64,000 nt of DNA from Piper betle (Eukaryota > Streptophyta > Magnoliopsida > Piperales > Piperaceae). The notes beneath the pieces were generated by a model. That model ran no database searches. It saw only the letters and a program-made list of their open reading frames with translations, and was not told the DNA's origin. How positions within the stretch are numbered: position 1 is the stretch's first letter; every line of letters begins with the position of its first letter. The DNA is taken from positions 124,001 to 188,000 of the forward strand of contig JAURVB010012599.1 of the NCBI GenBank assembly GCA_033002965.1, written 5' to 3'. This document shows, piece by piece, positions 32,517 to 44,471 of the stretch. Both the position numbers and the translations under genes were made by a program.

Positions 32517-35500
32517 TGTAAAATCGCGACTCAAGTTACGGTTTTATAGTCGCTACATGTTAGTTCGACTATTTATTGAGTCGGTTTAGCATTCAAAACA
32601 TGTGCATGGGGCGTAGGCCGATCAGATGACGTGCTATAAGGGTACATGTATACCCGAGTATATAATGATGGTGTAAGATGCGCAAAAGCAAATTGAATTA
32701 TTAGTATGTACGAGAATATGTTATGATGATGTTATTTTATTTAGGCCGTTGATTTTTAGGATGCACAGGTTTGTATTTTTAGTTGGGTTGGTAGTTTTAT
32801 GTAGAGCATGTCATTTGACAGATGTCAAGTTTATTTTACTCCATTTTTATTTTGAACTCATGTTCATGACGTGTTTGACTTGCATTCATGATGTGCTTGA
32901 CAACCTTTAGATATTTTTTAGGAGTCTTTAGAAACCATTTTACACTAAATTAACTCTGATCTAGTTAAGAGTAGAAATTTTAGGAAAAAAAATTCCCAAA
33001 CTTACCAGAGTTGGCATACATCTCTTTCATCTATTTTTCTTCCCAATCGACAAACACCCCTCCCCTGTTTTGACAAGCTACCACAGGAGACCACCACCAG
33101 CCGCACCACTATCGGCCACCGCATTGCCGTTGCCCAGACTCCCCTCCTCCTTCCCTTTCTCTCTTCTTCCTTTCCTCCATCCTCTACTCAACACCAACTG
33201 TCGCCCTTATTTTCTTGGAGCACCACCGGTCCATCGCCGTCTGTCCAGCCCTCTTCACTGACCTTCCTCCCTTCGTTTCCCTTCTCTTTCCCTACCATTT
33301 TCTCTAACCACATGCCTCCTTTAATTGAATGGGCACTGGCTGTAATGACTACTGCCAGCCAATTTCTAACTAGCCACTAGCCATGGTCGTTCACCCTACC
33401 TTCTTCCATCTAACCATAGCCCTAGCCCCCTTCCTAGTCCTCCTCCTTGCCATGTGGCAATCACCGCCCCACTCCTCGGCAGCATCGGTTGCCATTGCTG
33501 CCGCCACCGTCTTTGTCTGATTTGACTCTAAATAATGGTGAAATATTCTTTACTCTTCCAAATTTCTAGATGGTTAATTCATTTGAATCATTATTCATAT
33601 CATTCATATTTTTTATAAATTATTCATAAATTTTGTTAATATAATAATTTTGTAATTCATGATAATTGTGTGTTGAACTGTTAATTTATTAGGTAATTTC
33701 ATGATTGATAGTGATTAATAATAATTTGAATTATTTGAATATAAATTTTTATATAAAATTGATGATGTTTACAATTGGGAAAAATCGTGTATTGGTTCTA
33801 TAATTGTATAAGTAACTATTTAGTAATTACATAGTTTATTCATGATAGAAACTAAATGTGGAATGTCATAATTAGGATCAGAAAGTTAATATCATATAAA
33901 ATATCATAATTAACGATTCGTAAACATAACTGAAGGTAAAATAGCATAATTAGAATTTCATATACTTATTTATGTGAAAATATCATCATTAGGGTTACTA
34001 AGCTAATTAGGTGTGGATTTTTATCAAAATGATCATGTTGTGTATCATGTTTATTTTGGTATTAGGATTATATCATATTCATATGCATCAATTTCATGCA
34101 TGCATTACATAGATAGGATGAGCATTAGTGTGTAATTTGAATGTGTAGGCACAAAGTATGAGCTCATTTTCTACATGCAAGGCCGCGCTTGGAGCTTTTA
34201 CTAAGCCTGTAGGACTCACCTTTTGATTTGTTGTTCTATTCCATTGCTATCTTGTTTTACAGATCACAGGATGTGTTGGCTAGTAGTTTTCTCGGATTCT
34301 ACTTAACAAGGGCTATTTAAATGTTATGTTTCCTGGAATTAAAAACCCTAGAAGATGAGATCTCTTGAGTTGTGAAAATTCAGATCCACAGCATGTTGCC
34401 CTCAGGCCTATTTATATAATTCCCTTCCCAGCCATATAATCTAGTTCTTTTCGGACATTTTTGTGAGACAAGAGATGATGGAATGGACTTAAGACATACC
34501 ATGAGAGGTCGCATGTGTAAGTCACAATGGGCTCTAGATTGGTGACAAGGTCATTCCATTTTCGAGGGATCCTGATAACTCGATGCATGTAGCTTCCTGA
34601 CATCCAGAGGCGTGGAGTATATGGTTACTATTATATACAACGCATGTCTGGGCATGTGGTATCAAAGGGTACTAAAGGTGACTGCTTGAGAATACTTGGC
34701 CTTTGTGCTGTATGCCAAGAGAAATATGGACAATTGTAGAGGGGCTTAGGATATTTGCTTTTCTAGAGAGTGGAATTTTAAAATGAGAAAATGCCGAGAG
34801 AGGCATCTGCCGATAGCTATACAACACCGGTTCAGTTCAAGACACTATCAAGTCTACAACTTGATGACACCTCAGTAGTAGCCTTTAGAGTATTTAGTAG
34901 AAGTATATGATTGTTTTATTTTAGATGAGAGTCCACTCTTATTTGTCAATTTGATATTGATTTCTTTCAAGACCATTGACAATAGTTGTTGATGATTTTT
35001 TATTAATTATTTAGGTGAGGAACAAGAATGTGATATGTCAGCCTCAGTAGAAGACCAATGATTGCATAGTGCACACACACACACACCTAGCATGAGATGT
35101 ATGACCTGATGGGTGATTTTGTTACAATGTTTCTCTTTATAATGCAATGTTTAATGTTGAAATGACTAAAAAATGTTGAAGTGATATAACAGATATGCCA
35201 AATGAAATTAGCACCACACACAGCACTACCCGATCACCCAACCAGCAATACACCTATTGGGTTCATGTCGTCTGCCCTTGCTCGTCTCAGCACTAGTTAC
35301 CGCAACTAGCTACCTTGTAAACTTCGATCGTGACCTAGAGTACAGAAGTTCCCTGTCTAAATGCCAGCCAACAAGCAAAGCACAAATTATGGGAAAACAC
35401 TTCCTCAACCTTATATCATTAAACTGATCATAAGGATTACAAGTACCCGAACTTCGTCTCAAGCACTTGTTCGGCTTGTGGACAGCACCCACAGCCTCGC

Positions 35501-35947
35501 CCCAATTTATAAATGTGATCTTGTGAATATGATAACTATGACAAATATGTTGAACAAATGGGTCAAGACCCAAGTTTGATTGTGTCAATATAACTATAAT
35601 GTGTCGTAAAATGTAAATGTTATATTGTGTTATGTTATATATAATTATATATTGTAGTTTGACAAGGTAACCATTATTGCACTTTTAGGGGAACCCTGTC
35701 TATTTTATTTCAAAATTTATATAATTTTTATCATGATGTAATTGCTTTTTTTAATAGTATTGTTTGTCATGACAGTCGTGTAGCATTCTGTTAGGGGATG
35801 CATTTCATTCGTGCATTGATTGCGTATTTTTGTTGTTTTCTCTTCCATCTTGAGATTTCGAGAGGATATATGCCTATTTTTCTTAGGTTCGGTATACTGT
35901 AACGATTCCAGTTCAGTTTGAAAGTGAACTGGATTTGGGGAATTACA
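32517..35947 (+). repeat. 3' LTR of the large gypsy element, 3431 bp
   Basis: It starts TGTAA and ends TTACA. It follows the same plan as the LTR at 9695-12555, with a C-rich block at 33060-33530 and the conserved GATGAGATCTCT/GGGATCCTGATAACTC/GGGTACTAAAGG block at 34350-34710. A segment at about 35211-35503 has no counterpart in the 5' LTR copy and may be a small insertion. It includes the minus-strand frame 35310-35588, which I do not recognise. Confidence 0.75.
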
Positions 35948-36520
35948 TAAAGGCATCTACTCTTTCTTACTATATAGACTTAAAATTTCTGATAAAAGTT
36001 ATATATACTCACAGTTGTATAAAACTGACAATCCTTCGATGTATACAAACAAATCCAGGTTAGTTTTAGCTTGAAAAATAGTGTTAAATAAGAAGAGATA
36101 GTTTCTAATTTTGAGTTTGGCATATTGCAGACACATCAGCAAACACTTATCATCGATGTGTTCGCATATATTTTGGGGGCATCCCTTTGGTGTCTAAAAA
36201 GTATATGCGTCTGTAAGGACAATCTATATTTTAGGTATGGGCATGGACCCGGATACTGATGTGGATGTCCCTAAATTTTGGACACCCTTACAAGCCAGAT
36301 TTGGCAGTAACTTGCCCACTTGGCCTGACATGGCCCGATCTGACTCGCTGACTCGCTGATTCGCCTGCCATGGCCCATGCCACGACACCCATAATAACAA
36401 GAGGTGGGCAAAATCTTGCTCTTCACATACATATAATGTGGCCGCACTACTAGATGTGGCGGGTTACGGTTGGATATAGATAAAAATTTTCAAATGAAAG
36501 GTTGAACAAGTTTTCTACTT
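35948..36520. other. Spacer with worn hAT-like words, no gene
   Basis: No coding sequence is seen. GGTATGGGCATGGACCCGGA (about 36235) and AGAGGTGGGCAAAATC (about 36400) resemble hAT terminal sequence, but no matching inverted partner or target duplication could be paired, so no element is called. Confidence 0.4.
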
Positions 36521-36524
36521 TTTT

Positions 36525-36850
36525 GTAATAATCATATTTTTTATGCTAGAAGAAAAAACTTAAGTGGCTGCCTTTTTGTGATTGGAGTATCCGTTCAGGA
36601 ATTTGTAATTTGCAAAGCACAGTTTTCAAATAAATTAATATTTGCGACTTGCTTGCGACCGCAGTTCATAACCTCTACTTGTAACGGTCAAACCCAATCA
36701 CAAATCTCAATTGTAAAAAGAAATGTATTTTGCAACCGTTAATACCATAGCTAAGCATTCGTAACCATATTGCAGTTGCAAGTAGGTTACAAAAGCTTAT
36801 ATAATAAATAATAAATTTAATAAATGATTGCATCGGATTGCAGTTTCAAG
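36525..36850. repeat. Possible CACTA subterminal region
   Basis: Dense short words such as GCGACCGCAG, CAGTTGCAAG and GTTACAAAAG resemble the subterminal part of the CACTA element ending at 51034. TGCTAGAAGAAAAAACTT (about 36546) is a worn likeness of the CACTA end at 51034. No second end was found. Confidence 0.35.
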
Positions 36851-36899
36851 TTTCATCACTTTCTCAATGTCACATTAAAAAAAAATGGCTGAAGTTACC

Positions 36900-37075
36900 A
36901 AATTTATTAGGTTTATCCCACATCAGTCATAGATATTGTTGGTGACTAGTAAATAGACTAATGGGGCAACCTTAATCTTTGAGCTAGCTTTTGGATTAAT
37001 ACAGACTCATAACAACTATGCCAATTTTTTTTACTGTTACAAGTCCCTATTTGGTGGGCATTGGTGTTTGCCTAT
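36900..37075. repeat. Dispersed repeat, copy 1
   Basis: TTATTAGGTTTATCCCACAT and the next 150 bp match 39665-39815 (TTATTGGGTTTATCCCACAT). The pair brackets the solo-LTR candidate at 37142-39603. The TTGGG...CCCACAT start recalls copia LTR heads, but the ends are not defined. Confidence 0.45.
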
Positions 37076-37499
37076 GGTAATTGTGGACATTTCCTTATGG
37101 TAATTGTTGAAATTTCTTTCATAGGTTCCGCATATTAATTTTGTAAAGACCGTGAAAATAAAAAAATATTAATATATTCGACTGGGGCAGGGAAGGATCG
37201 AATGTTAGAGAATTAATATTAATTATATTATATTCTTTACCCGGTTAAATATTTTATTCTTTACCTGGTTACCCGGTTAAAGGAATAAAATACGGGTGTT
37301 GGTGTGCTTCCACAAACCCTAGCCGTCATTTCATTTTATAAAGGATGTCCTCGACCCTAGCCTTCATTCGGATTTTCTTCTCTTCTTCCTTGCCGGTGTG
37401 TCTCCTTCCTTGCTTAGGTATTCTTCCCATCTCCCTCTTCTTAATTTTCTTGCATGCATATTTTAATTTGATAATAAACTTTATAATCGTGAGGATTAA

Positions 37500-38230
37500 A
37501 GTTTAAAATTAACAAAAAGAAACTAAACAAAAATTAAACTTTAATTCAGCCGATGAGTCCCCTGTTTCGGCGAGATGGGGAGGCACAAGCAAAGTCGCCG
37601 GGAGTTGGTGGCGAGGGTCGTTCCGACGTCGGAAGAAGATCCTACCCTCTTCGTCGATGAGTGTAGGGTCGATCTCGCGTGTGTGGATGTCGGCCTGGGG
37701 TGGTAAATGGCCAAAAAATAGTAACGACGGCAAAAACAGGGGCGACAGAGGTGGGGCAAGAAATCCGGTCGTCCTGGGTGGCAATGGGTTCCAATATGGC
37801 CGGGGAAGGTAGATTGGTGGTCGACGGTGATGAGGCGACCACCCAATTGAGGTGGTGACGCTCGCCGGGGTTGAATCGCCAATGTGAGCACGCCACTAGG
37901 AAGGCGATGCGGGTGTCGCCGCGGCTGGAAGAGGGCCGGAGTTGGCCGGGGCGACACCGTAAGGTCAGGGTAGGGCTGGTCGACAATGATTGACGGTGGC
38001 TGGAGGGCGCCCGGAGTAGGGAATAGAGCATGCCGGAGAAGAAGAAGAATGGTTGTGGCAATTCTGTAAATACTAGTTGACTCAATACCGACTCGAGTTA
38101 AAAATAATACAAACTCGTAATAAATCTTTAAAAATAATTATTTTAACGGGTTATAGGGTAAAGTTACTAAACTAATTAGTTATTGGACGAAGTAGACTTG
38201 GACATAAGTAATAAAAATACGGTAAAGATA
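37500..38230 (-). repeat. Inverted LTR fragment within the solo LTR
   Basis: Read on the minus strand, this follows the LTR at 9695-12555 around 9950-10840. It has GGGTTATTAG-like words, the TTTATTACGA and TTGACTC/ACTCGAGT block, GAATTGCCAC and then a GC-rich leader-like stretch. The minus-strand frames at 37509-38085 are proline- and histidine-rich by composition and resemble no protein I know. Confidence 0.45.
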
Positions 38231-38694
38231 AACAATTGATAATTAATCGGTGTAATAAAAGCGATTAAAAAATTATAACCGAAGGAAAATATACTAATAA
38301 TAGTAATTAAATATTTGTGTATAAGTTGATAATTATTTTATTATTTGTTAAGTGTTAAGTAGAATTTATGTAAAGTAGGATTTAAATGATTATGTCACAT
38401 GAATAGTTTAATATTTAATATTGTTAAAATTTAATAGTGATATATATATTAGTCATTTAGTTGTATGCATTTCTATTCGAATAAAATTATACTTATGTAT
38501 AATTTTATGTCATCATTTAGATTAGGATCATTGGTCGCAGTAGCAAATTCGAAATATCCAAGTCCATATAATTATTTAAAATGTTGTATTTTCCCTTATG
38601 GATAACTTGGTCAGCCTGAGCCCAGATTCGACCACCATGCACTGAGTGCAACCGGGGTTAAGGAATTGACTCAGTCTGACACGGGCTACGCCCT

Positions 38695-39150
38695 TCATAA
38701 TCAGATAATGGACATGATGGACTGACCCATCAGCCAATAAATTGGACATGGCAGATTGGACTTGTCAGCCAATTACGGACATGATGGATTGGACTCGCCA
38801 GCCGATAATGGACATGGCGAATTGGACTCGCCAGCCGGTAATGGACATGATGGACTGAGCCATCAACCAATAAATTGGACATAGCGGATTGGACGCCAGC
38901 CAATTACGGACATGGTGACTGATCCATCAGCCAATAGATGGACATGGTGGATTAACCCATCAGCCAACTAATGGGCATGGTGGATTGGACTCACCTGCCG
39001 ATAATGGACATGGCGGATTGGACTCACCAGCCAGTAATGTACATGATGGACTGACCCATCACCCAATAGATGGACATGGTGGACTGACCCATCAGCCAAC
39101 TAATGGACATGGTGGACTAAACCATCAACTAATAAATGGACATGTTGGAA
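38695..39150 (+). repeat. Minisatellite, about 36-bp unit, roughly a dozen copies
   Basis: The unit is built on AATGGACATGGTGGACTGAC followed by a CCATCAGCC-like part. Copies alternate between a TTGGACTCGCCAGCC form and a GACCCATCAGCC form, suggesting a higher-order dimer. Because the unit is a multiple of three, one frame (38985-39230) stays open with a repeated NGHGGL motif. I regard this as a by-product and not a protein. Confidence 0.8.
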
Positions 39151-39603
39151 TGGTCACAAGTGCCAATATTATAGATAATGATAGGGAGTTTATGGACTTG
39201 TTTTATTTAATTATACGGCTTAATGGTTAATCACTAATGTGGAATTGCCGCCGCAGGTTAGCAGCTGGAACCAAAGACTAAGAGACGACAGGGTGGTTCT
39301 TCTACCAACGTAGGTGGTGAATGGATAATAAGCGGACTTCTTTTTTTACTTTTCTAGTGTTATAAATGTGGCTATGAGAAACGGTCCAAAACTATGGCAT
39401 AATTACTTCATGCATTGTCATTTGAAAATAAGTTTTTTGATTTAGAAATGCTAGACTTATTTGTTTTCATATTATTTATGTAACTTTTTAAGTGACACCC
39501 AGTCCGATTAGGACTGGTTGTTATAGGGTTGGTTTTGTTAAATTTTTGAGTACCACTTGGCCAACAAAGCCCACAATATCGTGAAAAATGGTGGGTCATT
39601 ACA

Positions 39604-40640
39604 ATTTACGAAGAGTTTTTCAGACAATGATAATTTCGGGGTTTCATGATTTGTGAATGGGATATTATTGGGTTTATCCCACATTAGTTATAGATGTTGT
39701 TGGTAACTTATATATATCTAATGGGAAAACTTTATTCCTTTAGATAGCTTTGGATTAAAAGAGGCTTGTCACACCTATTGCAAGTTTACTTTAGTTATTA
39801 GAAGTCTCTTTTAGGAGCCCAAAGGGCCCAACAAAATCAAGTAAACCCTCATTGATTGCCGTCGACCGCCGTCCACCATGCCACCTCGCTGGAGCCACCG
39901 CCACACTGCAACCCCACCTGTCGCCCCTACCGCCAGCCACTTCCAAAGCCTCCACCACACTGCCACACCACCTCGCTGGAGCTGGACCACCCAACAAGAC
40001 AGCTAAACCACACTGCTGGCAACTTCCTTGCATCACTTTCTCTTCCCTCGACAACTTTCTCTACACTGCCACCTTCATTCCTTTGCACGTTGTATACTCT
40101 TTTTTGTAATTTTTATTATTGTTTTGATAAATTTGTGATCTTATGAAGAGTAATGAGTATGAGGTTGGGTTTAGGTAAATTTATGACAAACTTCTTGTCA
40201 TTTATGTCATAAATATTTTTGGTTTGTTGGGCTGGGTAGAGGAATATTGGCTTGATCTTCACCAAGGGTGACTTGAAGGAGGTTAGCACGAGGTTGCCAA
40301 TCGTAGGCTGTTCTTTTTTGTTCTGTTTGAGTGTTTTTTTGCTGTACAAAGTTCTATGTTAAACAGATCAGTTGCTTATTGATTACGGATATTGTTCAGA
40401 AAATTGCTGATTTGTGGCTATGTACTTTGCAATTTGGCTAGGTGTTCTGTTCGGGTGTATATATCTCAGTAAACTGGCTTTGTTGATATATATCTTAGTT
40501 ATTGGTGATTTTTTTGGATATTATTTTTTTACATTTAATTAAAACTATTGTAGAAAGGTACCTTGCAATAGAATAAGATTGAAGATGTTCTCACAAGTTA
40601 GTTTTTCTCACAAAATTGGAGAAGAATAGGTTCCACAACC
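39604..40640. other. Spacer with dispersed repeat copy 2 and a C-rich block
   Basis: 39665-39815 is the second copy of the repeat at 36900. 39850-40080 is C-rich (CCACCGCC words) like the leader blocks of the LTRs, with short overlapping frames in several phases and no family likeness. 40085-40640 is AT-rich. No gene is supported. Confidence 0.45.
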
Positions 40641-40679
40641 TAAATTCTTAAGCCAACGCACTGAAACCCATATTCCTTC

Positions 40680-42500
40680 TCCCATGTCCTCTCCAAAAAT
40701 TATTGACATTCCTCCAATTCATTCCGACTTTACAACTAGTGGATAGATACAGATCAAGTGATGACACACATGGGATGTCTAAAAAGCTGTGGGTACACAT
40801 GGCTTTAGGAAGGATGCAGTGGCTGGGCAAGATTTGGTGGGATTCTGACCATACTTGGTACCTTGGAGGTCGACCACTCAAGAAGATTAGCTGGGACAAG
40901 TTCAGGGGCATGTTCTACATCCAATAATTCTTCGCTACCGTCCAGAGCCAGAAGTAGAAAGAGTTCTTGTCCTTGCAGCAGATAGATAGCATGTTCGTGG
41001 TAGAGTACCAGGCAGGGTTCCTGACCTCGAGAGGTTCAGATTTGGCAGGTTTGCCAATGAGAGCGAGTGGAGTGTATAGTTTGAATTAGGATTGATGATC
41101 AGTATCAGATCAGTAGTCATGACTTTTTCATGCTTGACATTGGCAGAGGCTGTCGTGAGGGTGTTTGTTAGAGTGCGAGAATGCCCCTGAGTCTCATCCC
41201 CAGGCCAGAGGCAATTGCTAGGTCGAGTGATAGAGAGGACAGGACCATAGATAGTGGAGGAGACGGATCGATGACGTATGCCGAGGGTTAGCAGACTCAT
41301 AGTTCTCCCTAGCAGCATGCCTTAGATAGCCACTATAAATGCATCAATAACCACAATATTAGCAAATATTCCAGTAGCAACAGTAGAGAGGTTTGACTGC
41401 ACCACCGTAGTACCACTCCAACCTACACCACCAGCCACAGTCGCTGCACTGATGGTATGGCTTGAAGGGCCAAAAAGAATTGGAAAGATAGGCAGGCTTG
41501 GGAGCAGCAGATGTAGCATAGATACCAAGGGATGTTGTTGGGCATAAAGAAGGCCTGATAGATGACCATATGCATATTGCAAGACCAGCAAAGTATGACT
41601 GGATGTACGCTGCCATAGCTGAGGAGGCAGTCCATGGAGTCGTAGTTATCAAAGGCACACTACTTATCCACTCTGTCCGAGCAGTAGTTTTATTTCATTC
41701 TGGCAATGCCCAAACCTTTATTGCCTGGGCATTTATAGATAGATGATTTAGGACACGACTTAGTTGTGTCAATCCCAAATGGTTTCACTCTTACCGTTGG
41801 AACATTTGTGGGAGGTGTCCGTATTGTCATTCAGCAGTGCACACACGTTGTTGACTAACTTCGTGGTTTTGCTGATGGCTGAGTTCGATGCCATCTTTGG
41901 CATGGATTGGATGGAAAGGCATATAGTGCTGATTGAATATCTGAAGAAGAAAGTTCAACTCTGCTTCCCACATGACGAGAGTCACATTTTAGGGTAGGGG
42001 AAGATGTAGCAGAGGTAGCCTCATCTCCTTACAGAAAGCCCAATAGTTGGTAGAGAGACGGTGCGAGCCTTTCCTGCCTGTATTGTTGCCACTGGTGAGC
42101 AGCCAGTGCTCGTTATGGATGACCTTCCAATAGGTGGAGATGCTACTCATATGAGCCTGAGGAGGCACCAGAGTTTTCCACAGCCAAACAGACTGAGCTC
42201 ATGATCGAGGTGCTACCTAGTGACGTGCCAATAGTAGAGATGCCACACTTGATACTTCCATTTATGTTTTGGGAACTTAAGATTTAGCTTTGAGAAATGT
42301 GCGAATGGGGATTCATCTTGCCAACAACTCGCCCTAGGATGCCTCAGTTTTGCTTGAGCAGAAAGATCACCACAATATTAGGATGTGTATGGACTACAAC
42401 TTATGTGTGCGCCCTTTACTTTGGAATCGAGCATCCCATCGTTGTGGTGAGGAGTTCTACGTTAGATCCCAACATGACATACAAGTAGAGCACCTTGGGG
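40680..42500 (+). pseudogene. Gypsy gag-protease-RT relic
   Basis: Broken translation shows a gag core (40703-41080): KLWVHMALGRMQWLGKIWWD, LKKISWDKFRGMFYIQ, then a stop, then KEFLSLQQIDSMFVVEYQAG. The protease remnant is at 41640-41995: VVLFHSGNAQTF, where H-S-G replaces D-S-G, and FDAIFGMDWMERHIVLIEYL. Near 42300-42400 traces of RT are seen (EMCEWGFI, a MCMDY box). The RT palm with its catalytic Asp pair is missing. It is clearly older or more damaged than the pol at 6934. The minus-strand frames 41322-41658 are shadows. Confidence 0.65.
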
Positions 42501-42604
42501 CTTGAGGACACACTATGATGTGAGGTATTACGATGCCCCTACTTCATTAGGTGTATGCTGTGTTTCTACGCATGGTTTTTGTGTGCGTACCCCCTTACGT
42601 AAAT

Positions 42605-43788
42605 TCCAAGGAGGGAATATTCTTAAGTCGCATGCCACTATTGATTTGGTCTTGACTTGGATTAAGTTGCTTGTCTTCCCATTTTACCAATAGTATATTT
42701 AAAATCCCGAAAAAAATAATTAGGTTATTTTATTTAGGGTTTTTTCATTTTTAAACGAACCATAAATAATATATAATTATATTAATTCTTAAGAATTAAT
42801 ATAATAAATTATTAATTTTAACCTTTAGAGTATTGGTATAATGGTATTTATAGATAATTTTAAATAATTTTTATTTATTAAATTTTTGGAATTGAGAATC
42901 ATAATTGCAATTTGACGCTCATTAGTTTTAACTCAATAGTCAGTTTTTTACTTCTCGTTATCACGAATTAAGTTTGTGTTTAATATATTTATGTGTGATT
43001 AAGTTTTTTTTATAAAAGTATAATATAGTGATTTCTTGAATTCCACACATATTATAAAAGTTTAATATAGCGTCTTGAATTCCACACATATTCTTTTATA
43101 TAAAGGAGAATTCTATTAATGGTAAATAAAACATCAACTTGAGAGTTTGTGAGCACATTTAAAGGGAAGGCTTTGGAGAAGTTACAATAATATTAGGATA
43201 TCACAATTTTAGGTCCGTATAAATACATGCCCCCATGCCGAAAGGGGTGACAGGGCGTAGTGGTGCAAGACGACTAATTATGTACTTGTGAGACCGAGAG
43301 GGTGAGTCAATGACAAACATCGATAAATACAAGCCGAGGGCCACGTAGCGTGTGTGCGAGATTGTAGCTGGATAGGCAGTCACCCTCCTAGCATAATAAG
43401 ATCTCGGCATATGCTCGTAATTATAAAAAGATTCAAATTTTAATGTTGTGGAATATATAAACTTGTTTTTTGTAATTATATGACTTAGTATTTTTATCAC
43501 TAATACATAATTGCCATGGAAGGATGGGTAGAGTCGGGACAGCTGGAGGACTCTGTTATTAGATTTTTGAATTTTTTGTCTTATTTGGTATTATACTTTT
43601 AGATTGTTTGCATGACAGTGAAATTTTGGTTCAGTTCCTGGGGCTTAGAATATTCCAATCATTTGCTATATTAAATTTTATATCATGGACTTATTTAAAA
43701 TCTTGAAAATTAATAGAAATTAATTTATGAGACATTTAGTTTCATATAGTAACACTTGGATCGTGGCTCGGAATAGGCGGGTAGTTAC
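42605..43788 (+). repeat. LTR remains following the gag-protease relic
   Basis: AAATTCCAAGGAGGGAATA at 42600-42618 resembles a polypurine tract. The end GGCTCGGAATAGGCGGGTAGTTACA (43764-43788, in parts) resembles the end of the LTR at 12555. In between, 43230-43380 matches 3680-3810. The start is not certain. Confidence 0.45.
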
Positions 43789-43794
43789 ATGGAA

Positions 43795-44471
43795 TAAGAT
43801 CTTTTTTATAAGTAAGAATGGACTATAGATCTTTAACTTGATTAACTACTTTTAACGAAATGACTTAGCTATTACGTTGCACTTTGGGCAGGGTCATTAC
43901 AAATGGTATCAGAGCAACTTACTTCCGTGTTAAATGGTGGGCTGGACTAGGGATGTTGGCTAATGCTGTTGGTCATAGGCTAGAGAAGGACGTGTACTAA
44001 GGCTAGCAATGGGCCGAGTGTAGGAATTTCGTGGATGAAATTTTCTAAGGTGGCTAGATTGTGAGATCTCTCAACTTAGTCCCACATCTAATACCTACTA
44101 GACTAAGATCCTATTTATAAGTGGGAATGGACTATAGATCTTTAACTTGGTTAACCGCTTTTGAAGAAATGACTTAGCACATTACATTGCACTTTGGGCT
44201 GGGTGGTTACAAATGGTAATAGAGCAACCTACTTCCGTGTTAAATGGTGGATTAGACTAGGGACATTGGCTCAGGCTACCGGTCATGGGTTAGAGAAGAC
44301 ATGTACTGAGGCTAACAATGGGCCAAGTGTAGGAATTTTAGGGACAAAATTTCTTAAGGTGGGATGAGATCCAATTTATATGTGGGCATGGACTATAGAT
44401 CTTTAACTTGGTTAACCACTTTTAAAGAAATGACTTAGTCATTACGTTGCACTTTGGGCCAGGTTGTTATA
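43795..44471 (+). mobile_element. TRIM tandem array: three LTRs, two internal segments
   Basis: A partial LTR ends GGGTCATTACA at 43901. A PBS AATGGTATCAGAGC and internal DNA follow to 44059. A full LTR is at 44060-44211 (TGTGAGATCTC to GGTGGTTACA). A second PBS-like TGGTAATAGAGC and internal DNA come next, then a third, internally shortened LTR (about 44365-44471). It is the same family as the 154-bp LTRs elsewhere, but more diverged. Sharing of LTRs between neighbours indicates unequal recombination or tandem reverse transcription. Confidence 0.75.

Larger units (their letters stand above)
16284..35947 (+). mobile_element. Old Ty3/gypsy element, 5' LTR split by two insertions
   Basis: The 5' LTR is in three pieces (16284-16832, 19174-20976, 27231-27610), a decayed gag-pol follows (27627-32432), then a purine tract and a 3' LTR (32517-35947). 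The 5' pieces align in order with the 3' LTR. This shows that the foldback element (16833-19164) and the TRIM/chromovirus composite (20977-27230) landed in an already present LTR. The last part of the 5' LTR, the PBS and the leader are deleted. No clear 5-bp target duplication was found at the outer ends (CGAGT on the left, TAAAG on the right). Without the inserts it would be about 11 kb. Confidence 0.75.
37142..39603 (+). repeat. Solo LTR candidate of a gypsy element (2.46 kb)
   Basis: It starts TGTAAAGACCGTGAAA and ends GGTGGGTCATTACA. The neighbours are ATTT (37138-37141) and ATTT (39604-39607), only a 4-bp repeat, so the bounds are tentative. A leader-like block at 37305-37425 (CAAACCCTAGCCGTC, a TTTTATAAAGG TATA-like word, and TGCTTAG/GTATTC like an exon end) may be its transcribed start. 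The last 270 bp is shared with 21289-21560. No pol lies next to it on either side. Confidence 0.5.

Noticed and set aside
36235..36420. Further hAT element from GGGCATGG and GGTGGGCAAAA words
   Set aside because: No inverted partner and no 8-bp duplication could be paired.
37300..37430. Host gene promoter and first exon (telo-box-like AAACCCTAG, TATA-like word, exon-end TGCTTAG/GTATTC)
   Set aside because: Similar AAACCCTAG leaders occur inside the gypsy LTRs here and no host coding sequence follows.
37509..38085. Minus-strand frames of 91 to 147 codons
   Set aside because: Three phases are open at once over the C-rich leader of an inverted LTR piece; no protein likeness.
38695..39150. CRISPR-like array
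   Set aside because: Units are directly adjacent with no unique spacers, and the setting is a plant LTR.
38985..39230. 81-residue protein with NGHGGL repeats
   Set aside because: The frame is open only because the minisatellite unit is a multiple of three.
41322..41658. Minus-strand frames of 70 to 99 codons
   Set aside because: They lie opposite the plus-strand gag-protease relic and show no motif.
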